DNA of 64,000 bases, taken from Planctomycetota bacterium (GTDB taxonomy: Bacteria; Planctomycetota; PUPC01; JACPCR01). Each line of letters starts with the position of its first letter. Position 1 is the stretch's first letter. Positions 51,266 through 60,500 of this stretch are shown one piece after another. Under the pieces are notes generated by a model. It was not told where the DNA came from. It ran no database searches and saw only the letters and a program-made list of their open reading frames with translations. The translations under genes and the position numbers were made by a program. The stretch spans positions 62,001 to 126,000 of the forward strand of contig JAQBXN010000001.1 of assembly GCA_027625095.1 (NCBI GenBank), given 5' to 3'.

Positions 51266-54200
51266 ATGATTAGGAGTCGGTTTTCAACAGATCGATTTAG
51301 GGGAACCGCGAAAGGCCTGGAGACATTTTTTCTCGTCATCCCTGTGATGTTTTTTTTCGCCGCTCCGGTTTCGCTTTATGCGCTTGATACGCCCTCCTCG
51401 GCTGGGCCGGTCTCGCAGCTCGATGCCCCCGTCTTTCGCCTGCCGCTGATGCGCAAGACGCCGGCGGTCGATGGCCAGTTTTCGTTGGAGGAATGGGAAG
51501 ACTCCTCCGCGCTGACGGGATTCTGGTCGACCAACGCGAACGATGCAGATACCGGCGAGCTGCGGCGTCCTGTTTACGAGCACATGGCCCCCGAGCAGAT
51601 TCAGTCGTGGATATACGGTGGCTATGACAGGGAGCATCTTTACCTCGCATACGTCGTTTCGGTGTATCCGAAGAATGCCTGGCTCAAGGCGCTCGGACGA
51701 TTTCCGGATGTCTACAACCATCCGCTTTACGGGCTCATGCGGGACGATCACGTTGAACTGGAGATTCGCCCTTATCACGAGCTGGGGCGCGGCTACCAGA
51801 TGGGTATGTTCAAATGGTTCGTGAATCCGATCGGCAATGTCGCAGACCAGATGTGGAGCCCGAACGAAGGGCTCGGAAGGAGTTGGCAGTCTGGCGCCGA
51901 GGTCCAGACTGTCGTCACGCCGGGACAATGGGTGGTCGAGATGAAAATTCCGTTCACAAGCCTGAAGACAGGCGACTACACCGGGAAGGCGAATGACGGC
52001 ACGGACCTCGTTAAATTGCCGCCCCCGGACGGCACAACTTACCGCGCCTGGTTCAAGAACGGGATCGGAGGCGCTGGCCAGTACGTGGTACTCTTCGACC
52101 AGCACGTCTGGAATACCACGAAGACAAAACTCGTGCTCGACTCCGGCACTATTGGTGTTCAGATCAACGAGATTGGGCCGGTCATGGAGGACATCATTAA
52201 CGCCAAGGTACGGCTCAAGAATCACAGCGCTCAATCCCAGACAGTGCAGTTGGGTTTCTTTGTGGAAAATCCGGCGGGCGCGATTTACTCCAGCTACGAG
52301 GATGCCGAAACGAAGGACGGGATGCTCGAACTGGTGCCGGGTGAAGTGAAAGAGGTCCGCCTGAACAAGAAGTTTCCAGGCATCGCACAGGATGGGAACT
52401 ACCTCTGGTTTGACGTGCGGCAGGCGGGCCAGCCGGCAAAGGCGCTCTACATGTGCCGGCTTACAAAATTCCATTCGGTCGATCCGCCGCACTATCTTTC
52501 GAGATGGCGTGAGGACAAATTGGGCAGCCTTGAAAAGATGCGTCCGCCCAAAAGAGATTTCTCATTTCAGTACCAGTATTCTCCTTATAAGGGGAAACTT
52601 TCGGCCATTGTGGACCGCGGAATCCACGGCGCCAGCGAGGAAGTAAAGCGCGCTAATGAGGCCAGACTGATGGTCCTCGAAGCGACTGAGGAAGGGGAGA
52701 TGGTCGCAGACGAGGCGGCGACCTTCCACGGCGAATTTGCCACATTTCACTTCGACCTCTCCAAGCTGAAGGCCGGGGACTACAAAGTGGAATTGCTCTT
52801 GTTCGATGAAAACAAGCGAATCGTGGGTGAGCGGAGTCTGGAGCCGTTCTACAAGGGAGCATTTCCCGGAGCCTTTCCCTGGGAAAAAAATCAGCTCGGC
52901 CGAGACGACGTCGTTTGGGAGCCGTTCACGCCTATCACGGTCCAAGGGAACGTGCTCAATATGTACAAACACTCCATTGTGGTGTCGCCATCGGGTTTAC
53001 CGGAACAGCTCACGATCAAACCTGACGATCGCGACCTGCCGCTGGAAGCTCGCATCGAGAAGAAAAAAGTCAGCGACAGCAAACTCGTTGAACTTGGACG
53101 CGGGCCGCAGTTGCGCGCACCGATGCGGTTCGAGGCGATCGTGAACGGGAACAAGGTAAGGTCCGAGCCGAAAGAGCCGGCCCAGGCGGTCCGCACGTGG
53201 AAGAGTGAAGTCGAATTCCGCTCGACGGTCTCGGTCGGCCTCATCGAGGTCAGCCTCCAGCCCCGATATGACTGCGATGGGTCGCTGACCGTTGACTTGA
53301 CCTACGGCGCCGAACAACCGGTGGAAGTCGAATCGCTGGAACTCGTCATGGAGATCGCCGGGCCGGTGGACATGTGCGTCGCCGGCGGATACGGCATGGA
53401 GCCGGCATCTGGTTGGGATATGACCGTCCCCGATGGCGAAGGAATAGTCTGGGACAGCGCCAAGGACATGGAGCCGTTCGAACTTTACTATTCGTGTTTC
53501 GTTCCCTGGATGTACTTTGGCAGCGGCGATCGTGGATGGACCTGGATGTGCGACAGCGATAAAGGCTGGGTGCTCGACCGCGACGGGTCATGCATCACGC
53601 TCGAACGAAACGAGCAAGGCGAAGTCACCGTGCGGGTGAAACTCGTCAATCACCCGGCCACGATTTCCGGAAAGCGCTCCACGACTTTTGCATTGCTGAC
53701 GCATCCGGCCAAGCCGAAGGAGTCGCAATACCGGCGAATCGCCTGGTATCACCGGCGTCCGGTCAATTATGAAGGCTCGCCCCCGCACGCGGCACTTCCC
53801 AACGACGGGCCAGGCGGAATTTCTGGATCGGACACCGCCTTCGAGCACTTCAAAAAGTTCTACCCCAACGGCGCGCCGCGACTTTACATATTGAAGAACA
53901 TGATCAACGCAGGTATCCCCGCACTGCAAAAACGTGCCTACACTGGCGAATGGTTGTTAGATTCGAGCGCTCGCGTGAACAGCCCTGTCATCGATGGCAA
54001 AGGGCCTTACGGGCAGCCGTGGACGAAAGGCGGAACGGCACACACACAGTGGGGCTCGGAAAGCTGGGAAGATTATCATGTCTACCATTGCGCACGGCAG
54101 ATTCGCGTGGGCAAGGTGACCGGCTGGTGGTGGGACGAGTTGCATGTCCCCGTGATGGGGATGTGTGTGGCTAATGATATGGCCTACTTTCGTGACCCCG

Positions 54201-55297
54201 AAAAAATGAGGGCCAAGGAACTTCCATTCCAGTCCAACTTCGGTTCATTTCAGGTCCGGAACATGCTCAAGCGGTTGGCACGTGAATTCAAGACGAACAA
54301 CGTGCCTAACTTCACCGCGCTCTGGGCGACTTCGGCGACCTCGATGGAATCCTACGTCCAGGGCAGTTGGATGACGGAAAGCGCGGCCGGCGAGACCAAG
54401 TCCTACGAGATCGATCACATTACCCGCTTCCCTTTGAGCGGATGGAGATTTGCCTCCAGCACATCCAAGGGGCTGACCGTTTATCACGGGCCGCGGTTCG
54501 GACTGGACAGCGATCCGGGGGACAACCCGCGGCTCGACCGCGCACGGCTCGGGCGGGTGCTGTCGCACGATATCGGAGCCAGCATTACCGGGAACAACAT
54601 GGAGCACTACGCTAACGTCTTCAACGCTCTGGCCGAGTTTGGCGTCTTCGAAGAAGAAACCACGGAATACATCCCCTACTGGCGTAGCGGGGAATACCTT
54701 CGTTTCGGCGAAAAGTTTGGCAGGGACTCTTTCGACCTCACCGCTGAAGACCCGTTCGCCCAGGTCCACGTATCGGTCTATCGGCGACCCTACAAGCAAG
54801 TGAACGGCAAGCAGGGCTACAAAGCGCTGTTCGTCATCGTCAACGAGGGCTGGGAGCCGCTGCGAGGCCGGCTGCATTTTATGAAACCTGAAAGAATATT
54901 CGGAGGACCGAACAATCTCCTCATGACCGAAATTCACAAACACCGCAATTACCAGCTTCCGTTTGACCTCGGTTACCTGGAACCGGCATACCCGTATGGC
55001 CAGTATCTCGGCCTGAAGGACGCGGAGACCCAGGGCACGGTAGTGAAGAGTCTATACAAGGAAGGGAAAGAGGTGCCCGACGAAATCTACGGTCCGGTCT
55101 ACGTGCGCGACCATGATTTCAGGCTGCTCTACGGGCACTACGACCCGGGCTTTGACGGCAGCGATATCGGGCAACGCAATAAACGCAGTTCAGAATTGTT
55201 CCCCCGCAAGAGCGAGCCCCGGCAGGATATGTCCAAGCCACTTTGGGAACGATGGAAAGAATCCATGCCAGGCGTGAAGGGGAAAGAGGCAAACTAA
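51266..55297 (+). CDS. Giant secreted glycoside-hydrolase-like protein with N-terminal CBM9-like domain
   Basis: A 1343-residue exported protein (signal anchor FFLVIPVMFFFAAPVSLYA). Residues about 50-300 resemble a CBM9-like domain (TPAVDGQFSLEEWEDSS, EHLYLAYVVSVYPKN, WVVEMKIPFTSLKTGD). A central beta-rich region has SCFVPWMYFGSGDRGWTWMCDSD-type motif ending DKGW, then a TIM-barrel-like C-terminal half (KVTGWWWDELHVPVMG, NFTALWATSATSMES). The DKGW region and the block after it are shared with the 57534 protein, so the two are paralogues; I recall this class as DUF6067-like. The start ATG 51266 has GGAG ahead. The stop codon TAA is supplied by a copy of the AGGCAAACTAAT repeat. Probable extracellular polysaccharide hydrolase; substrate unknown. 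Confidence 0.75.
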   Translation: MIRSRFSTDRFRGTAKGLETFFLVIPVMFFFAAPVSLYALDTPSSAGPVSQLDAPVFRLPLMRKTPAVDGQFSLEEWEDSSALTGFWSTNANDADTGELRRPVYEHMAPEQIQSWIYGGYDREHLYLAYVVSVYPKNAWLKALGRFPDVYNHPLYGLMRDDHVELEIRPYHELGRGYQMGMFKWFVNPIGNVADQMWSPNEGLGRSWQSGAEVQTVVTPGQWVVEMKIPFTSLKTGDYTGKANDGTDLVKLPPPDGTTYRAWFKNGIGGAGQYVVLFDQHVWNTTKTKLVLDSGTIGVQINEIGPVMEDIINAKVRLKNHSAQSQTVQLGFFVENPAGAIYSSYEDAETKDGMLELVPGEVKEVRLNKKFPGIAQDGNYLWFDVRQAGQPAKALYMCRLTKFHSVDPPHYLSRWREDKLGSLEKMRPPKRDFSFQYQYSPYKGKLSAIVDRGIHGASEEVKRANEARLMVLEATEEGEMVADEAATFHGEFATFHFDLSKLKAGDYKVELLLFDENKRIVGERSLEPFYKGAFPGAFPWEKNQLGRDDVVWEPFTPITVQGNVLNMYKHSIVVSPSGLPEQLTIKPDDRDLPLEARIEKKKVSDSKLVELGRGPQLRAPMRFEAIVNGNKVRSEPKEPAQAVRTWKSEVEFRSTVSVGLIEVSLQPRYDCDGSLTVDLTYGAEQPVEVESLELVMEIAGPVDMCVAGGYGMEPASGWDMTVPDGEGIVWDSAKDMEPFELYYSCFVPWMYFGSGDRGWTWMCDSDKGWVLDRDGSCITLERNEQGEVTVRVKLVNHPATISGKRSTTFALLTHPAKPKESQYRRIAWYHRRPVNYEGSPPHAALPNDGPGGISGSDTAFEHFKKFYPNGAPRLYILKNMINAGIPALQKRAYTGEWLLDSSARVNSPVIDGKGPYGQPWTKGGTAHTQWGSESWEDYHVYHCARQIRVGKVTGWWWDELHVPVMGMCVANDMAYFRDPEKMRAKELPFQSNFGSFQVRNMLKRLAREFKTNNVPNFTALWATSATSMESYVQGSWMTESAAGETKSYEIDHITRFPLSGWRFASSTSKGLTVYHGPRFGLDSDPGDNPRLDRARLGRVLSHDIGASITGNNMEHYANVFNALAEFGVFEEETTEYIPYWRSGEYLRFGEKFGRDSFDLTAEDPFAQVHVSVYRRPYKQVNGKQGYKALFVIVNEGWEPLRGRLHFMKPERIFGGPNNLLMTEIHKHRNYQLPFDLGYLEPAYPYGQYLGLKDAETQGTVVKSLYKEGKEVPDEIYGPVYVRDHDFRLLYGHYDPGFDGSDIGQRNKRSSELFPRKSEPRQDMSKPLWERWKESMPGVKGKEAN

Positions 55298-55361
55298 TGG
55301 AGGCAAACTAATTGAAAGAAACCAGATCTATTCTTCATTGGTTTGCCTTCATCAGTTTGCC
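55287..55361. repeat. AGGCAAACTAAT family: two direct and two inverted copies
   Basis: Direct copies AGGCAAACTAATG (55287-55299) and AGGCAAACTAATTG (55301-55314) are followed by inverted copies at 55334-55348 and 55348-55361. The first contains the stop codon of the 51266 gene. Direct and inverted pairs can form a stem of about 12 bp with one G-U, just before the next gene. Confidence 0.8.
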
Positions 55362-55380
55362 AATTCTTAGAAGGAGAATC

Positions 55381-56403
55381 ATGAAACACCCAGCGATTTT
55401 CTGTATGGCCACTCTGGCATCCCTGTTCTCCTGTTCAGATTCGGCGGCCGAGTTCCAATGGAACCACCTGACCATCGAAAACGGGCTGCCCGGCAATGAC
55501 ATCCAATTCCTGCGAGAGCGAGCAGACGGCGCTATCTGGATCGGTACTCTGTCCGGCCTGGGTTATTCGTTAGACGGAAAGTGCACCATCCTCGTAGAGA
55601 AGCAAAGGGTCTGGGACGTGATGCCGGCCAGCGGGGGCAAGTACTGGGTGGGATCGCAGGGTGGTGTCTTTCTCGCCGGGGAGGAAGATAAACCCGCGTT
55701 TAAGGACTATTCCATCGCCCCGCTAATCCAGGTGAGCGATGCAAAAATTTGGGCTATTGGAAAGGGCCAGGGGCAGGACAGCTTTATCGCAGAGTTCGAC
55801 GGGAAAGAATGGTCAAAAATAGCAGCCCTCAAGGATGAGCCGGTCAAGGACATGTTCCGCACGAAGAATGGTGCGATATGGATATCCGTCGAAGGCAATG
55901 GAATCCTGGAGATTGGTTCGATCGCTGCGCCCGAAAAATTTGTCCGACATCTGGAAGGCCGCGAGGTCACCACCTTTCAGGAAGACAAGCAGGGCCGCGT
56001 CTGGTGCGGGACGTGGGGATACGGCCTTCAGGTTTTTTATCACGGGGAATGGACTCGCCACCTTCCCAAAGAAAAATCAGCGATCCTGGATATTGACGAG
56101 GATAGCGCCGGCAATATCTGGGTGGCGACCAGCGCTCACGGCCTGTGGCGCCAGGAGGGTGGGAAGTGGGTGAACGACTTGGAGAAGGAGCGTGGCGTCA
56201 ATTTGATGGAGCCGACTTCCGACGGCCGCGTCTGGATCAGCAACCAGGCCCACGGCGGGCTCCGATTCTGGGACGGCAAATCATGGAACGATGCCCTGCC
56301 CGGCCCGCTCCCCATGCGCTGCATCCTCGAGACCCGAGACGGGGACCTCTGGGTCGGGGGAGTCCTGGATGGGGTTCATGTATTGAAGAATAAGGCAAAC
56401 TAA
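55381..56403 (+). CDS. Beta-propeller lipoprotein, two-component-regulator-propeller repeats
   Basis: A 340-residue protein starting at ATG 55381 behind AAGGAG; a longer frame from 55312 runs through the repeat block. The N-terminus MKHPAIFCMATLASLFSC ends in a lipobox (LFSC), so it is probably lipid-anchored. The rest is a series of about seven propeller blades with the Reg_prop pattern, each with a WxG or GxIWI/GxLWVG core: GAIWIGTLSGLG, YWVGSQGGVFL, GAIWISVEGNGIL, GRVWCGTWGYGL, GNIWVATSAHGLW, GRVWISNQAHGG and GDLWVGGVLDGV. Such propellers bind ligands or proteins at the cell surface. Its last codons and stop (KAN-TAA) come from the AGGCAAACTAAT repeat, and its stop overlaps the next ATG. 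Confidence 0.85.
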   Translation: MKHPAIFCMATLASLFSCSDSAAEFQWNHLTIENGLPGNDIQFLRERADGAIWIGTLSGLGYSLDGKCTILVEKQRVWDVMPASGGKYWVGSQGGVFLAGEEDKPAFKDYSIAPLIQVSDAKIWAIGKGQGQDSFIAEFDGKEWSKIAALKDEPVKDMFRTKNGAIWISVEGNGILEIGSIAAPEKFVRHLEGREVTTFQEDKQGRVWCGTWGYGLQVFYHGEWTRHLPKEKSAILDIDEDSAGNIWVATSAHGLWRQEGGKWVNDLEKERGVNLMEPTSDGRVWISNQAHGGLRFWDGKSWNDALPGPLPMRCILETRDGDLWVGGVLDGVHVLKNKAN

Positions 56404-56415
56404 TGAAGATGAAAT
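56393..56415 (+). repeat. AGGCAAACTAATGA repeat copy joining two genes
   Basis: A single direct copy supplies the end and TAA stop of the propeller gene and the ATG start (TAATG overlap) plus first codons of the MORN-repeat gene. 22 of its 23 bases recur at 57203-57225. Confidence 0.8.
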
Positions 56416-57203
56416 TGGCTTTTCTTTCCGGATGCGTCCTCTGTATGAGTGCGGCAGTGGCGGAGACTCGAATCCGTGCGGAGGACGAAAAGGATCTCGA
56501 ATTCCTGACCAAACATCCGGAGGTGAAGAAGATGCTCGAAGAAATACCGGCGAACTATCTAGTCGAGCCCAAAGTTCTATACACCTGGTCTGACGATGAA
56601 GGAAAACCGATTCCGCGTCTCATCTCACTCGTGCCTTTGAATCCTGTGGGCAAACCCGACGGGAACGCACACTATTTCGGTGTAGAGGAGCGAATCGTGC
56701 CTTTCCGGAACGGGCAAAAGGAGGGGACGGAAAAGTCTTATATGGTGGTTGGCCGCGAACACCGCGTGGTGAGCGAGACCCCGTGGAAGAATGGCAAAAT
56801 CGATGGCGTGAAGAAGGTCTTCCACCGGGCCAACGACAAACTGTACATGGAGGTTTCCTACGAGGATGGCCAGAGGCAGGGGGTGGAAAAGACTTACGAC
56901 CTGCCAGGCCGACTTATCAAGACCACTCCTTACAAAGACGACAGGCCCCACGGCGAAGTAGTCGAGTATTACGCAGGTACGAACCAGTCAAAGAAAGTCA
57001 TTCCCTTCCGCAACGGCAAAGTTCACGGAGTCGTGCGCGAATTTTATGAAAACGGGACGCTGAAACGCGAACTCCCAGCGCAGGACGACCGTTTCCACGG
57101 CATCGAAAAAGCCTACGATGAGAAAGGCCAACTGACCCGCACTCGCTACTGGCTGGATGATGAGATTGTGTCGAAAGAGAAATACAGCAGGCAAACTAAT
57201 TGA
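56403..57203 (+). CDS. MORN/YwqK-repeat exported protein
   Basis: A 266-residue protein. The signal peptide is MKMKLAFLSGCVLCMSAAVA. The mature part contains about six MORN_2 (YwqK antitoxin-like) repeats of 20-23 residues with the pattern 'pFxNGxxxGxxxxYxxxG': IVPFRNGQKEGTEKSY, ETPWKNGKIDGVKKVF, EVSYEDGQRQGVEKTYD, TTPYKDDRPHGEVVEYY, VIPFRNGKVHGVVREFYENG and PAQDDRFHGIEKAYDEKG. MORN_2 arrays form extended beta-sheets that act as spacers or binding surfaces in secreted proteins; the 'antitoxin' label of YwqK does not apply by default. Its start overlaps the propeller gene's stop, so the two are coupled. The C-terminus RQTN and the stop come from another AGGCAAACTAAT repeat. Confidence 0.85.
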   Translation: MKMKLAFLSGCVLCMSAAVAETRIRAEDEKDLEFLTKHPEVKKMLEEIPANYLVEPKVLYTWSDDEGKPIPRLISLVPLNPVGKPDGNAHYFGVEERIVPFRNGQKEGTEKSYMVVGREHRVVSETPWKNGKIDGVKKVFHRANDKLYMEVSYEDGQRQGVEKTYDLPGRLIKTTPYKDDRPHGEVVEYYAGTNQSKKVIPFRNGKVHGVVREFYENGTLKRELPAQDDRFHGIEKAYDEKGQLTRTRYWLDDEIVSKEKYSRQTN

Positions 57204-57225
57204 GGCAAACTGATGAAGATGAAAT
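57189..57225 (+). repeat. AGGCAAACTAAT family: two direct copies and a duplicated gene start
   Basis: Copies at 57189-57202 and 57203-57225. The second matches 56393-56415 in 22 of 23 bases and reproduces the start of the MORN gene (ATG AAG ATG AAA), but here the frame ends after 15 codons (MKMKWGGRGAYTRWI). Confidence 0.8.
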
Positions 57226-57237
57226 GGGGAGGCAGAG

Positions 57238-57537
57238 GTGCCTATACACGTTGGATCTGACATTCAGGCGCTGAGTTTTGAAGATTTTATTGGTGCATTG
57301 ATCGGGAAGGGGGCGTCCCCTTTGAAGGTTAAAAGGATCGTTGACGACAGGATGACAGGCCACGTCTCTCTCAGGCTGCTGGACGAGGTCACTGCCCTTG
57401 AAATTACTGCCATGACGGAGAGCCCATCTACCTACGAATTACAGCTCAGGAAACTCTTAGATCACACAAATCTTGAAGCACTCGAATGGGTCAACCTCTC
57501 TCGCCATCGAGTTTCCTTCAAGACCTTACCACGATGA
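57238..57537 (+). CDS. Small hypothetical protein
   Basis: A 99-residue frame from GTG 57238 with GGGAGG five bases upstream. It reads PIHVGSDIQALSFEDFIGAL, KVKRIVDDRMTGHVSLRLL, then TYELQLRKLLDHTNLEALEWV, a mixed alpha/beta composition that looks like real protein. No signal peptide, cysteine motif or recognised domain. Its stop overlaps the start of the next giant gene (ATGA), suggesting translational coupling. It could instead be the displaced remnant of a longer gene, as the duplicated gene start just upstream suggests. Confidence 0.5.
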   Translation: MPIHVGSDIQALSFEDFIGALIGKGASPLKVKRIVDDRMTGHVSLRLLDEVTALEITAMTESPSTYELQLRKLLDHTNLEALEWVNLSRHRVSFKTLPR

Positions 57538-60500
57538 TTCTTTTCCTTCTTATTGGTTTGCCTCAATTAGCTTGCCTCCAAGCCAAGCCACGAGACATCC
57601 CCTACCGCATCGACCCGCTGCAAACACCGGCACCCAACGGAACAACCCTCCTTCTCTGGAGCTTCGAGAACGGCACAGCGACCGACGCCACGATCGGCAG
57701 AAACAACGGCAAACTTCGTGGCAGGTTCGATCCGTCTGAAGGCCGATTCGGCAAGGGACTCCGTTTACAAGGCGGGTCAGTGCTGCTCTCGGAGAAAGTG
57801 TCCATCCAGCACCTGGTCAGTTCCGGCGAGGAGGCGGTGGTCATGGTGGACTTCTGGTGCAAGCTGAAATCTTTCCCGGCTGGAAAGGACGCCTGCCTGC
57901 TCGAGATCCCCGGTGCGCTCGGAGTGCGCCTGGAGTTGACCACGGCAGGACACTTGCACGTAAGAGGCCCGGACCTCAAATTGACCGAATCGAAAAATCG
58001 AGTGCCACTCAACGAATGGTTTCACGTGGCCATCTTTCCCAAGGCGCTTCTTCAGCCTAACGGCATTTACATCGACAAGAACTGCATGGCAGTACTGCTG
58101 AACGGCGCCACCGAAATCCTGGCAAAGATGCCGCAGTATCGGCCATTGTCGTCCGAGCCGAATCCATTGAGCGTGGGCAACAGCTTCAAGCAGGACGCCA
58201 GCTTCGATGGCTGGCTGGACGAGTTTCGAATCTCCCGCGGAGCGGCCGGTTTCTATGAAATCATCCGGCAGGATTTTCTATTGCCTGAAGCGGCGCAATC
58301 GCTCAAGCGTTCTGAAAAGCACTTCCGAGAGCCATCGGCTGAGGTTTACGCGGAAACGTTCGATGCACCCGGCGCACTTCAGAAGGTCATTCCTCCGACG
58401 CAACCGCAGCTCTTGCCAACTGCCCCCGCCGCAGTTCGTGTGACCTCGTCTACGCAGCTCGAACCCGGCGAGCTCGCGCCCGAAACCGAAGATGAAAAGG
58501 ACCTTGTCGAGGATTTAATCGAAGGAGAGCAGCAGCAGGAAAAGACTCCGCCTCTGGAATTAGTCCCCGGCGTGTGGGGCAAGGCGTTGGCCGTCCGTGG
58601 AGGCGTAGCTCGCGTCAAACTGCCGGAGCGAGTCGACCTTTCGGACGGGACACTCGAATTCTGGTTCAAGCCCGGCAATTGGGACAATCTGTCAATCCCG
58701 CCCGGCAGCCACGCTGACTGGAGCTACAACAATCGATACGCCCACCTTATTACGCTCTGGGGGCAGCCCAAAGACGGAGCGGGCCAACCGGCTCAGCTCG
58801 TCAGCATCTCGATCCGGCGCGACCAAGGTCGTCCACCCGTCGCACCGGAATTCGAAAAATTCTTCGCTCGCCCGCTCCTCCCCATTGTGCCGCACAAATG
58901 GATTCACGTGCTGGTCACGCGGAGCAAACAATTCTCTTACCTGAACGGATGCGTAATGGATGCCGAGTATCCCTCATCGGTGAATCTTGCCGGAGAGGAG
59001 ACTTGGCAGACTCACCAGGCCGCGTATGTGACCCTCGGTAACGGTTACGAAACCTCTTACGACGAACTGCGGTTCTACTCCTATCCGTTTGAAGGCGTCG
59101 AGCGCGTCAACGCCCGCGCTTCCTTCACTAAAGATTCGCTCCAACTGCTTGACCTGGCCACCGTCACTCACCAGGTCGGGTCTTTAGGCAATTTCAAAGT
59201 TAACGAATCGGTCATGCCTCTCATCAATCGGTTCTCCGGTGGCTGGATGGAGGACTGGGTCAGCGGCACGGTCACTCGAGGGCCGGTGAAAGTGTTCTTC
59301 GCTTACCGATTGGCCATCGGAAAAATGATCGTTGCAGTAGTGTTGAATGACCCCGGCAGCGCAGCAACCGCTGACATCGAGTTTCACCTCCCTCAACCAG
59401 AGAAAAAGCTGAAAGGACAAATCCAGGTCTTCGAAGACAGCAAGGGTGGCGTGGTGCTGGACGTGGGTCTGTTGCCGGAAGGCAACTTTCCCGTGAAAGG
59501 CACCCTGTTCAACAAGGCCGGCGAGAAGGTCGCCGATTTCGAATCTGCCTTCCACCGCATGCCGCTGCCCTGGCTCCACAACAAACTCGGGCTGCCGGAG
59601 ACACCGCCTCCGCCGTTCGAACCCGTGACAGTGAAGGGCCAGACCGTCATGGCGGTGCAGCGCGAACACGTCGTCGGAAGCGACGGAAATTACTCTTCCA
59701 TCAAAGTCATCGGTGTTGAGATACTCGCATCGCCCATACGGTTGGAGGTAGAGAGTGGGGGAAAGGTCAATGTGTTCAAAGGCCAGGCCCCCGCGAAGAT
59801 TGAGCACGCCCTGCCCGTAGAAACGAACTGGCAGGCTTCAGCAAACGCACCAGGACTCACTGCCAGGTCGAAAGTCCATTTCGAATACGACGGCACCGCA
59901 AAGTACCAACTCGACATCGAGCCGGCGCAGGACGTTGTTGTCGATCGCCTATCCTTGCAGATTCCGCTCAAGGCCGAATACGGCCAGCTCATTCACGTGC
60001 TCCCCACCGAAGGCAGTTTCCGAGATTACGTCACCGCCGGATTCCTGCCGCCGGGCGACGGCCCGCTCTGGGACAGCAAGACCTGGAAAAAGGACTATCC
60101 CGTATCCACTGGAGCGAAAGGCAACTTCGCCTCCATGCTCTGGCTCGGCGGCCCGGTTCGGGGCCTGGTCTGGTTCGCCGATACCGACAAAGGATGGACG
60201 CCCAACGACGAACGCCCCGCAGCGACCATCACCCGCAAGGATGGCGTGGTCACGATCGGGCTGCATTTCATCAACGAGCGACTCAGCCTGAAAAGCCCGC
60301 TGCAGATCACCTTCGGAATTCTGGCGACGCCCCCGAAGCCGCTGCCTCACGATTATCGTTTGTGGAATCGCGGCAACCCCAAAGAGGTCGGCCCCATCTC
60401 GTGGCGTCTCACCAGTTGCGATGCCTTCGCTCCGTTCAAAGTGCCCCTCGTTGAAAAGGCGTTCGACTATTGGCCCCGCGGAGACGACTGGGAATTCGCC

